Shown here: positions 24,112 to 31,050 of the stretch, in pieces
Layout of the letters: every line of letters begins with the position of its first letter
Numbering within the stretch: the stretch's first letter is position 1
Notes under the pieces: generated by a model
Seen by the model: the letters and a program-made list of their open reading frames with translations, nothing else
Databases searched by the model: none
What the model was told of the DNA's origin: nothing
Program-made: the position numbers and the translations under genes
From: DASYYE01 sp035946955
GTDB lineage: Bacteria; Actinomycetota; Actinomycetes; Streptosporangiales; Streptosporangiaceae
DNA: 32,351 nucleotides
Reading direction: 5' to 3'
Assembly (NCBI GenBank): GCA_035946955.1
Contig: DASYYE010000048.1
Coordinates: 1 to 32,351 of the forward strand

Positions 24112-24673
24112 CCCGTTCCCGTCCACAGTCAAGCTGCTTGTGGCCGGCGGGTTCGGTGTCGGCAAGACGACCTTTGTCGGCTCGGTCAGCGAGATCGAGC
24201 CGTTGACCACCGAGGAGATCATCACCGCGGCCAGCATTGGCATTGACAACCTCGATGGCATCGGGAGCAAGAAGACCACTACCGTCGCCTTGGACTTCGG
24301 CCGGATCACCCTGGCCCGCAGCCTCGTGCTCTACCTGTTCGGCACGCCTGGCCAGAACCGCTTCTGGTTCATGTGGGACGAACTGTCCCGTGGCGCCAAG
24401 GGCGCCATCATCATGGCCGACACCCGACGGCTGGATGCCTGTTTCGACGCCGTGGACTTCTTCGAGAGCCGGGGGATCAATTTCGTCGTGGCGGTGAACG
24501 AGTTCGACGGGACGTTCCGCTACTCGGCCGACGAGGTGCGGGCCGCCCTCGAACTCAAGCCGCACATACCGATCACGGTGTGCGATGCCCGTGACACCCG
24601 TTCAGCAACAGCCGTCCTCGTCTGCCTGGTCCGGCATTTGGTCGCCAGCGCCATGACCCCTCAATCCGCATAG
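24089..24673 (+). CDS. cvnD: CvnD: small Ras-like GTPase
   Basis: This 194-residue GTPase of the MglA/CvnD group is the switch of the conservon. G1 is GGFGVGKTT (20-28). The G3 box is GTPGQ (85-89), with Gly where the usual Asp of DTPGQ stands, and G4 reads NEFD (137-140) instead of NKxD; both changes are common in CvnD-type proteins, so they do not by themselves imply inactivity. ATG 24089 begins inside cvnC, with GGGAAAGG about 6 nt upstream; the same frame is open from 23882, but that part is a shadow of cvnC. CvnB is its presumed regulator and CvnA its membrane anchor. Confidence 0.92.
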   Translation: MPSSDGSDPFPSTVKLLVAGGFGVGKTTFVGSVSEIEPLTTEEIITAASIGIDNLDGIGSKKTTTVALDFGRITLARSLVLYLFGTPGQNRFWFMWDELSRGAKGAIIMADTRRLDACFDAVDFFESRGINFVVAVNEFDGTFRYSADEVRAALELKPHIPITVCDARDTRSATAVLVCLVRHLVASAMTPQSA

Positions 24674-24710
24674 CCGCAGCTTCTGGACCTTGCCAGATAC
24701 GGAGCCATCC

Positions 24711-25286
24711 ATGATCTATGAACCCGCGAGCCAGCTATTCACCCCCGTGGACGAGGAGGCCCCACGGCGGGCGGTCCGACTGCGCGAGCTCGGCTTGGGG
24801 GAAGTGCCCGATCCGGAGTTCGACGAGTTCGCAAAGGCGCTGGCCACTGACTCTGGTGCGCGGTTCGCGATGGTCAACTTCATTGACGAGCACCGCCAGT
24901 TCTTCGCGGGGCTCTACCCCACGGACATGGGCATGCCCGCCCGGGACCCTGGCGTGCCGCAGCCGCCCGTCTCAGCGGACGACCCTGGCCGGGTCATGAT
25001 GAAAGACCACGGCTGGTGCCCGCATGTGGTCGTCAGGCGGTTGCCGCTGGTGCTGGACGACGTCTGCGACTACCCCCGCTTCGCCGGCAACCCGGTCGTG
25101 GACGAGGTTGGGATCCGCACCTACCTGGGTGCCCCGCTGATCGACCGGACGGGTATGTCCCTTGGGACGATCTGCGTGATCGACCTCGAACCGCGGCCGT
25201 GGGGCCGGCCCGGCCTGGAATTCATCAAGGCTCGCGCAGCCCAGGTGGTGGACCTCATCCACCTCCGCGAGCGCCAGCGCTGGTAG
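24711..25286 (+). CDS. GAF domain sensor protein associated with the conservon
   Basis: The 191-residue protein consists of essentially one GAF domain: GARFAMVNFIDEHRQFFAG, then PHVVVRRLPLVLDDVCDYPRFAGNP and IRTYLGAPLIDRTGMSLGTICVID. GAF domains bind small molecules or haem; no specific ligand residues can be named, although C and H in HGWCPHVVV are candidates. It starts 37 bp after cvnD with GGAG 6 nt before ATG 24711 (TTG 24690 is possible), so it likely belongs to the conservon transcript, as GAF proteins often do. Its last 32 bp overlap the end of the convergent acyl-CoA dehydrogenase gene. Confidence 0.85.
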   Translation: MIYEPASQLFTPVDEEAPRRAVRLRELGLGEVPDPEFDEFAKALATDSGARFAMVNFIDEHRQFFAGLYPTDMGMPARDPGVPQPPVSADDPGRVMMKDHGWCPHVVVRRLPLVLDDVCDYPRFAGNPVVDEVGIRTYLGAPLIDRTGMSLGTICVIDLEPRPWGRPGLEFIKARAAQVVDLIHLRERQRW

Positions 25287-26601
25287 CCGACCGGCCGAGC
25301 ACGGACAGGGCCCGGCCGACGGCGGACAGCGTCCGGTCGGACTTCAGTGACTGCTCAGGGACACGGGCAGCGGCCAGGGATGTGATCTCGCGCACCTCGG
25401 CGTCGCGGATCTCGGCCGAGCCCTGCACTTCCATGGCGAGGCGCTGCGACCACTGCCCCTTAGCGGTGCCCAGTGCCACCTCGGCGAGCCGGAGCCGCTG
25501 GATGTCGGAGGTGCCAGCCGGGGCGAAGATGTGGTAGGCGTCGCGTAGATAGCGCTCGATCGACAAGTCGGTGGACAGGCCCGCGGCGCCGTGGACCTCC
25601 ATGGCGTTACGCGCCGTGTCGAGCGCGTACTCCACATTGATCAGCTTGGCGTTCATCAGCTCCGCGTCGCAGGGCATGCCCTGGTCCAGCAGGTGGACCG
25701 CATGGTAGGCGGCGAGTTGCGCGGTCATCATCCGGGACTGCATCTGGCCCAGCTTCAGCTTGATCGATGGGAGCTCGGCCAGCGGCCTGCCGTAGCGGAT
25801 CCGCTTGGCAGCGAACGACGTGGTCTCCTCCAGCAGCGCGCGGTGGATGCCCAGCGAGACCGCGGTCAGGTTGGGGCGGCCGTACAGGACACTCGAGCTG
25901 TAGGCGACCGCGAGGCCGTCACCCTCCGCACCAAGCCGGTTCGTGGCGGGCACACGGCAGTTGTCGAAGACGAGCTCACCGAAGCTGAAGCCGTGCAGGC
26001 CCATGGAGGGACGGTGCGGGGCCAGCGTCAGCCCGGGCCGGTCCGACTCCACCAGGAACGCGGTGAGCCCCTTGCTGCCCGGTGCGGTCCGCACCACCAC
26101 CCCATGCAGGTCACCGACGTGGCTGTTGCCGATGTGGATCTTTCGGCCGTTGAGGATGTAATCGTCCCCGTCACGCACCGCGCTCGCTGTCATGCCCAGG
26201 ACGTAACCGCCGGACCCGGGCTCGGTCACTGCAATCGTGGGCAGGCAGTCACCGGACGCTATGGCTGGCAGCCAGGCATTCTTCTGCACCTCGTTGCCGA
26301 AATGCAGGATCTTGGCCACTCCGAGCTGCGAGGCCTGCACCATGGCCCCCATCGCCCCGCTGACCCGTGACAGCTCCTCGATGATAATGGTCTTCGCGAG
26401 GTGTCCCAGGCCCATCCCGCCATACCGGCGGCTGATGGTGACCCCGATCCAGCCCTGTTTTGCGATCAGTCTTGACAACGCGTGCTGAACCTGCTTGGAA
26501 GCCTCCATTTCCTGGATCCTGGGCCGGATTTCGCGATCCGCGAAGGCTCTGGCCTCCTCTCGGAGGCGTTCATGACGCTCAGTAGTGAAATACGAAGTCA
26601 A
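25255..26601 (-). CDS. Acyl-CoA dehydrogenase family protein with atypical active site
   Basis: This 448-residue flavoprotein has the three-part acyl-CoA dehydrogenase fold: helical N-domain, beta-domain with IAVTEPGSGG and NGRKIHIGN, and helical C-domain with RIRYGRPLAEL and EVHGAAGLSTDLSIERYLRDA. In short- and medium-chain enzymes the catalytic base is the Glu of YEGT; here the segment reads IFAPAGTSDIQ (358-368), so that Glu is absent, and I see no Glu at the isovaleryl-type position either. A C-terminal extension of about 65 residues is rich in Ala/Arg. It may be a dehydrogenase with a different base, an oxidase-like enzyme or a nitroalkane-type oxidase relative. TTG 26601 is well supported by GGGAGG 5 nt upstream. 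It is divergent from the molybdenum hydroxylase operon. Confidence 0.85.
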   Translation of the reverse strand: MTSYFTTERHERLREEARAFADREIRPRIQEMEASKQVQHALSRLIAKQGWIGVTISRRYGGMGLGHLAKTIIIEELSRVSGAMGAMVQASQLGVAKILHFGNEVQKNAWLPAIASGDCLPTIAVTEPGSGGYVLGMTASAVRDGDDYILNGRKIHIGNSHVGDLHGVVVRTAPGSKGLTAFLVESDRPGLTLAPHRPSMGLHGFSFGELVFDNCRVPATNRLGAEGDGLAVAYSSSVLYGRPNLTAVSLGIHRALLEETTSFAAKRIRYGRPLAELPSIKLKLGQMQSRMMTAQLAAYHAVHLLDQGMPCDAELMNAKLINVEYALDTARNAMEVHGAAGLSTDLSIERYLRDAYHIFAPAGTSDIQRLRLAEVALGTAKGQWSQRLAMEVQGSAEIRDAEVREITSLAAARVPEQSLKSDRTLSAVGRALSVLGRSATSAGARGGG

Positions 26602-26680
26602 GATGGCCTCCCGGCGACTCTGCGTCAGACTCTGCTGAGCGCGGGCTGTGCTCCCGCCCTATTGTTCGCCAGGCCCACAC

Positions 26681-26699
26681 CGACCATCGTGAATGGTCG
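26681..26699. promoter_or_regulatory. TetR-like operator in the divergent promoter region
   Basis: The inverted repeat CGACCAT-CGTGA-ATGGTCG has perfect 7-bp arms and a 5-bp centre. It sits in the 299-bp gap (26602-26900) between the acyl-CoA dehydrogenase and molybdenum hydroxylase genes, 80 bp from the former. Size and symmetry suit a TetR-type repressor. Apart from this and a small imperfect palindrome near 26824-26834 I see nothing else in the gap, and no regulator gene is next to it. Confidence 0.45.
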
Positions 26700-26900
26700 A
26701 TAGCCAGGAGTAAAGGTGTGCAAGCGGACTGTCACTGATGGGATAGGAGTTACTACCGCGGAAAATTACGTGTCTGAACTGGGCACGTGGCAGCCGGTAC
26801 GTGTGGTAAGAGCAACGGTTTGCACAGGTCACCTGGTACAGCGGGTAGGTTTGTGTCGCTTCGCTGGAGTGTGCGCTGCGACCGACACGACGGAGACCCG

Positions 26901-29162
26901 ATGAGCATCGTGGGCACGCGGGTGGTGCGGACCGAGGATCCCCGGCTGCTGACCGCGGGTGGCATGTACGTGGACGACCTGCGCGCGCCCGAACTCGCCG
27001 GGGCGGCGTATGTGACCTTCGTGCGCAGCCCATTGGCCCACGCGCAGATCACCGGCATCGACGTCTCGGCCGCGCTCGGCCAGCCCGGTGTCGTGGCCGT
27101 CTTCACCGCCGCCGAACTCGCCCCGCCCGTACCTCGGCCGGACAGACCCGTGCAGGAGCCGCTGCTCGCGGCCGACCGGGTCCGCTATGCCGGGGAGCCG
27201 GTGGCCATCGTCCTGACCGAGGAGCGTTACCAGGGTGAGGATGCCGCCGAGTTGGTGAGCGTCGACTACGACCCACTGCCCCCGGTGGTGGGCACCGAAG
27301 CGGCAGTGGCCGGGCAGGTGCTGCTCTTCCCGGACGCTGGCAGCAACGTCGCCCACACCGGAGAGGCTGGCAACTGCGACGAGGCGAGCTTCCAGGGATG
27401 CGACGTCGTCGTCGAGCGGACGGTCCTCAACCAGCGGCTCGCGCCCGTGCCGCTGGAGGTGCGCTCCGCCGCGGCGTGCTGGTGGGACGGCAGGCTGACG
27501 GCCTGGCTGAGCACCCAGAGCGCCCAGATCGCCCGCGAGGCCATCGTCCGCAAGCTGGGCCTGCAGCCCAGTGAGGTCAGGGTCATCACGCCCGATGTCG
27601 GCGGCGGTTTCGGCGCCAAGATATCCGCGGACCGCGAGGCGGTCTGCGTGGCGTGGGCCGCGTGGCGGACGCGGCGTCCGGTCCGGTGGGTGGAGTCACG
27701 CAGCGAGAACCTCGTGGGCATGGTCCATGGCCGGGCCCAGCGGCATGTGTACCGGATCGGCGGGACACGGGACGGCCACATCCGTGCCTACCACCTGGAC
27801 ATCACCCAGGACTGTGGTGCCTACCCGCGTTACGGGCCAGCCATGCCCGGCATCACCGCGACGATGACCGGCGGCGTCTATGACATCCCGCACGTAGGCG
27901 CGACGTACCGGTCCGTGTTCACCAGCACGACCCCGGTCTCCGCGTACCGGGGGGCCGGCCGCCCCGAGGCGACCGCCGCGATCGAGCGGGCCATCGACGA
28001 CTTCGCCGCGGAGATCGGGATGGATCCGGCGGAGGTGCGGCGGCGCAACTTCGTGCCACCCGAGAAGTTCCCCTACGAGACCCCGTGCGGTGTCTGCTAC
28101 GACACCGGCGACTACCTGACCGCCCTGGAGAAGGTGCTGGCGGCCGCCGGTTACCCGGAATTGCGTGCCGATCAGGCGCGCCGCCGGGAGCGAGGCGATG
28201 TGGTACAGCTCGGTATCGGGCTGGCGTCCTACGTGGAGATCACCGCCGCGGACGGCGAGGATGGGGAGACCGCCCGGCTGGTCGTTGACGACACGGGCGC
28301 GGCCACCGTCTACACCGGCAGTTCCCCGCACGGTCAGGGACACCACACCGCGTGGGCGATGCTGGTGCAAGACGAGATGGGCATCCCGATGGACCGGGTC
28401 AGGGTGGTCCACGGTGACACCGATGTGGTCCCGGACGGAGTGGGTACCTTCGGGTCACGGTCGCTGCAACTCGGCGGAGCAGCTGTCTGCCAGGCAGCAG
28501 CCGAGGTCAGGGAGAAGGCGCGGCGGCTGGCCGCCGACATGATCGAAGCCAGCGAAGCCGACCTCGAACTGGACACCGCCCGGGGCGCCTGGCAGGTGCG
28601 CGGCGACCCAGCGAGCGGGCTGAGCTGGGCCGAGGTGGCGCGTCGCGTCGGCGGCGAGGGCTTGTCGGCAGACGTGCGCTTCACCACCAGCCAGGCCACG
28701 TTCCCCTTCGGCGCTCACGTCGCCGTCGTGGAGGTCGACACCGAGACCGGCAAGGTACGGCTGGTGCGCCACGTGAGTGTGGACGACGCGGGCAGGATCA
28801 TCAACCCGGTACTCGCGGAGGGGCAGCGCCACGGCGGTATCGCCCAGGGCGTGGCGCAGGCACTGCTGGAAGAGGTGCGTTACGACGCCGACGGCAACCC
28901 GCAGACCGCCACGCTGGCCGACTACGCTGCCATCACCGCCGCCGAACTGCCCTCGTTCGAACTCCTCAGCATGGAGACCCCGACGACTGTCAACCCACTG
29001 GGGGCCAAGGGCATCGGGGAGGCCGGCACGATCGGGGCGGGACCCGCGGTGTGCAACGCCGTCATCGACGCCGTCTCCCACCTCGGTATCCGCCACATTG
29101 ACATGCCCGCCACCCCACAGCATGTGTGGGCCGCGATCAGCGAACGGAGTGGCCGCAGGTGA
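26901..29162 (+). CDS. Molybdenum hydroxylase large subunit (form II CoxL-type)
   Basis: This 753-residue molybdopterin-cytosine-dinucleotide-binding subunit belongs to the xanthine oxidase family. The active-site loop reads AYRGAGR (348-354), the form II signature; true aerobic CO dehydrogenase (form I) has AYRCSFR. The general-base Glu is E707 in KGIGEAG, and VGGGFGAK and GSSPHGQGHHT mark the cofactor-binding regions. Form II enzymes oxidise aldehydes, purines or other heterocycles, and CO activity is doubtful. ATG 26901 has GGAG 5 nt upstream; the frame is open to 26787 but that part has no family match. The gene overlaps the small-subunit gene by 4 bp (GTGA), giving the order large-small-medium. 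Maturation factors (CoxF/XdhC-like) are not in the window. Confidence 0.92.
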   Translation: MSIVGTRVVRTEDPRLLTAGGMYVDDLRAPELAGAAYVTFVRSPLAHAQITGIDVSAALGQPGVVAVFTAAELAPPVPRPDRPVQEPLLAADRVRYAGEPVAIVLTEERYQGEDAAELVSVDYDPLPPVVGTEAAVAGQVLLFPDAGSNVAHTGEAGNCDEASFQGCDVVVERTVLNQRLAPVPLEVRSAAACWWDGRLTAWLSTQSAQIAREAIVRKLGLQPSEVRVITPDVGGGFGAKISADREAVCVAWAAWRTRRPVRWVESRSENLVGMVHGRAQRHVYRIGGTRDGHIRAYHLDITQDCGAYPRYGPAMPGITATMTGGVYDIPHVGATYRSVFTSTTPVSAYRGAGRPEATAAIERAIDDFAAEIGMDPAEVRRRNFVPPEKFPYETPCGVCYDTGDYLTALEKVLAAAGYPELRADQARRRERGDVVQLGIGLASYVEITAADGEDGETARLVVDDTGAATVYTGSSPHGQGHHTAWAMLVQDEMGIPMDRVRVVHGDTDVVPDGVGTFGSRSLQLGGAAVCQAAAEVREKARRLAADMIEASEADLELDTARGAWQVRGDPASGLSWAEVARRVGGEGLSADVRFTTSQATFPFGAHVAVVEVDTETGKVRLVRHVSVDDAGRIINPVLAEGQRHGGIAQGVAQALLEEVRYDADGNPQTATLADYAAITAAELPSFELLSMETPTTVNPLGAKGIGEAGTIGAGPAVCNAVIDAVSHLGIRHIDMPATPQHVWAAISERSGRR

Positions 29163-29689
29163 GAGTCGCGGTAATGGTGAACGGCGCCGAGGTCGCGGCC
29201 GAGGTGGAAGACCGCATTCTGCTGGTGCACTTCCTGCGGGACGTGGCGGACCTGACCGCCACGAACATCGGCTGCGACACGAGTTCCTGCGGTGCCTGCA
29301 CGGTCCTGCTGGACGGCGCTTCGGTGAAGTCCTGCACCGTGCTCGCTGCCCAGGCCGACGGCTGTGAGGTCACCACCTGTGAAGGGCTGGCCGGTGAGGA
29401 CGGGGAGATGCACCCCGTCCAGCGGGCCTTCCATGCCGAGCACGGGCTGCAGTGCGGGTTCTGCACCCCCGGCATGGTCATGGCGGCGGTGTCGCTGCTG
29501 GCCGAGAACCCCCGGCCCACCGAGGAGCAGGTGAGGCTGGCGCTGGAGGGCAATCTGTGCCGGTGCACCGGCTACCACAACATCGTGCGGGCCGTGCTCG
29601 CCGCGGCCAATGGGGCGGGGGCGGGTCCTGAGCAGGCAGGTGCCGATGGTGAGCAAGCCGCGGCTGGTGGCCACAGGGGGGTCCGGTGA
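29159..29689 (+). CDS. Molybdenum hydroxylase small subunit, two [2Fe-2S] clusters
   Basis: The 176-residue electron-transfer subunit has an N-terminal ferredoxin-like domain with GCDTSSCGACTVLLDGASVKSC (four cysteines, plant-type cluster) and a C-terminal helical domain with CGFCTPGMV and CRCTGYHN (second cluster). It passes electrons from the molybdenum centre to the FAD subunit. The GTG at 29159 overlaps the stop of the large-subunit gene and has GGAG 9 nt upstream. The last 25 residues (GAGAGPEQAGADGEQAAAGG) form a low-complexity tail not needed by the family. It overlaps the next gene by 4 bp, again as GTGA. Confidence 0.94.
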   Translation: MRVAVMVNGAEVAAEVEDRILLVHFLRDVADLTATNIGCDTSSCGACTVLLDGASVKSCTVLAAQADGCEVTTCEGLAGEDGEMHPVQRAFHAEHGLQCGFCTPGMVMAAVSLLAENPRPTEEQVRLALEGNLCRCTGYHNIVRAVLAAANGAGAGPEQAGADGEQAAAGGHRGVR

Positions 29690-30504
29690 TCCCGGCCCCC
29701 TTCACCTACCAGCGGGCCAGCAGCCTCGAGGAGGCCCTGAGCCTGGCGGCGGACGCTGGCGAGGACGGCAAGTTCCTCGCTGGCGGGCACTCTCTGCTCC
29801 CCCTGATGAAGCTGCGGCTGGCCCTGCCGGAGGTCTTGATCGACATCGGCCGCCTGCCCGGACTCTGTTATGTCCGTGACGACGGCGGGCAGGTCGCGGT
29901 CGGCGGGCTGACCCGCCACCACGAACTGGCCTCTTCCCCGCTGCTCGCACGTGAGTTGCCGCTGCTTGCCCATGCCGCCGGGATGGTGGGTGACCCGCAG
30001 GTCCGGCACCGGGGCACGATCGGCGGGTCGCTGGCCCACGGCGACCCCGCGTCCGACCTGCCTGCCGTGCTGGTGGCCCTGGCGGCGACTCTGATCCTGC
30101 AAGGGCCGGACGGCACCCGGGAGGTCGCGGTGGAGGACTTCTTCCGTGGGCTGTTCGAGACGGCGCTGGAGCCCGGTGAACTGCTCACCGAGGTCCGGAT
30201 CCCCAAGCCGGCACGGGCCGGCTGGTCGTTCCAGAAGTTCACCCAACGTGCCATCGACTGGGCCATTGTCGGCGTGGCCGCACAGGGAGACCGGGTGGCA
30301 CTGGTCAACATGGGCATGACCCCGCTGCGTGCGGCGGCCGTCGAGGAGGCGCTCGCTGCCGGTGCGGCGCCAGCGGAGGCCGCTGAGCACGCCGCCGAGG
30401 GCACACAGCCGGTCTCTGACACCACCGCCAGCGCCACCTTCCGCAAGCACCTGGCCCGAGTCCTAACCCGCCGCGCCCTAGAAGAAGCCCAAGCGCGCCC
30501 CTGA
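29686..30504 (+). CDS. Molybdenum hydroxylase medium (FAD) subunit
   Basis: The 272-residue FAD-binding subunit of the CoxM type begins with IPAPFTYQRASSLEEAL. FAD contacts are AGGHSLLPLMKLR (32-44; usually AGGQSL) and TIGGSLAHGDPASDLPA (111-127). The CO-dehydrogenase C-terminal domain follows. It completes a three-subunit hydroxylase whose electrons leave through FAD, probably to quinone or oxygen. The GTG start overlaps the small-subunit stop (GTGA), so all three subunits are translationally coupled. A strong stem-loop begins 8 bp after the stop. Confidence 0.93.
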   Translation: MIPAPFTYQRASSLEEALSLAADAGEDGKFLAGGHSLLPLMKLRLALPEVLIDIGRLPGLCYVRDDGGQVAVGGLTRHHELASSPLLARELPLLAHAAGMVGDPQVRHRGTIGGSLAHGDPASDLPAVLVALAATLILQGPDGTREVAVEDFFRGLFETALEPGELLTEVRIPKPARAGWSFQKFTQRAIDWAIVGVAAQGDRVALVNMGMTPLRAAAVEEALAAGAAPAEAAEHAAEGTQPVSDTTASATFRKHLARVLTRRALEEAQARP

Positions 30505-30511
30505 TATCCAT

Positions 30512-30558
30512 GATCGCGGTGGTTTTAACTGCACATAGCAGTTAAAACCACCGCGATC
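30512..30558 (+). terminator. Perfect 21-bp stem-loop after the hydroxylase operon
   Basis: Two perfectly complementary 21-nt arms (30512-30532 and 30538-30558) enclose a 5-nt loop ACATA. Each arm contains a GGTTTTAACTGC-type core, AT-rich for this genome. It starts 8 bp after the stop at 30504. No run of T follows, so it could act as a factor-independent terminator of the actinobacterial (U-less) type, an mRNA 3' stabiliser, or a REP-like palindromic element. The perfect match over 21 bp and the base composition unlike the surroundings favour a mobile or repeated palindrome. Confidence 0.7.
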
Positions 30559-30597
30559 CTCATGATCACTGGGCACCCCCGCGAGCCGAAGGCCTTC

Positions 30598-30744
30598 GGG
30601 CGCCCGGACGCGAGCGAGGACTAGCACGAGTGAGCCGCAGGGGGCGCGGTGCCGTCTGGACTGAGGAGCGGGGAGCGAGCGCAGCGAGCGCAGGAGCGAC
30701 GAGGGAAGGCGGCACCCAAAAGCGCCCCGGAGGCGAGCGAGGAC
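30598..30744 (-). repeat. Intergenic dispersed repeat, copy B (inverted relative to copy A)
   Basis: The reverse complement of this segment matches 21144-21290 at about 80 % by eye, over the whole length, with the same order of blocks. It lies 40 bp after the stem-loop and 5 bp before the CRP-like site. A perfect 12-bp palindrome CGAAGGCCTTCG (30587-30598) adjoins its outer end. The two copies bracket 9.3 kb containing the conservon, the acyl-CoA dehydrogenase and the hydroxylase operon. Confidence 0.75.
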
Positions 30745-30748
30745 CAAC

Positions 30749-30768
30749 ACTGTGATTTAGGTCACAGT
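30749..30768 (+). promoter_or_regulatory. CRP/FNR-family binding site
   Basis: ACTGTGA-TTTAGG-TCACAGT is a perfect inverted repeat with 7-bp arms and matches the CRP consensus TGTGA-N6-TCACA in every conserved base. TTGACA, a consensus -35 box, begins at its last base (30768-30773); no good -10 box is seen 16-18 nt further, so the activator may compensate or the promoter may be elsewhere. It lies 283 bp before the helicase gene, the only downstream gene. Confidence 0.65.
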
Positions 30769-30773
30769 TGACA

Positions 30774-31050
30774 GCTGGCTGATGGTGGGGTCGTGGTGGT
30801 TCATTACCAGATGCCAGTCATATCCGTGCTGATCAAGGGCTAGTCATTGAGGTGTTTTGCCGGAATTTCGCATGATTGGGGGAAGGCCGGGCAAGCTACC
30901 CATGGGAACTAGGGCGGGAGTTCGGGTCGTCGACCAACGGGTAGGACATGGTGTCCGCCGGGAGGTCGTGAGGATGGCGCAGCAGACCAAAGGCGTGCGG
31001 CCTGAAGCGGAAGAGGCCGAAGGCTGTCGCGTGGGAGGGGCCACATCGAC
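30774..31050. other. Long leader/intergenic region before the helicase gene
   Basis: The gap 30505-31050 holds the stem-loop, repeat copy B and the CRP-like site in its left half. In the right half I see one 65-codon frame (30857-31054, or from ATG 30872) whose stop TGA overlaps the helicase GTG as GTGA. This arrangement resembles translational coupling to a leader peptide, but the frame has a weak ribosome binding site and no recognisable family, so I do not call it a gene. Confidence 0.35.

Noticed and set aside
26901..29162. Annotation as aerobic CO dehydrogenase (CoxL form I)
   Set aside because: The active-site loop is AYRGAGR, not AYRCSFR.
30768..30796. Complete promoter with TTGACA next to the CRP-like site
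   Set aside because: No acceptable -10 hexamer lies 16-18 nt downstream (TCGTGG at 17 nt), so only the binding site is called.
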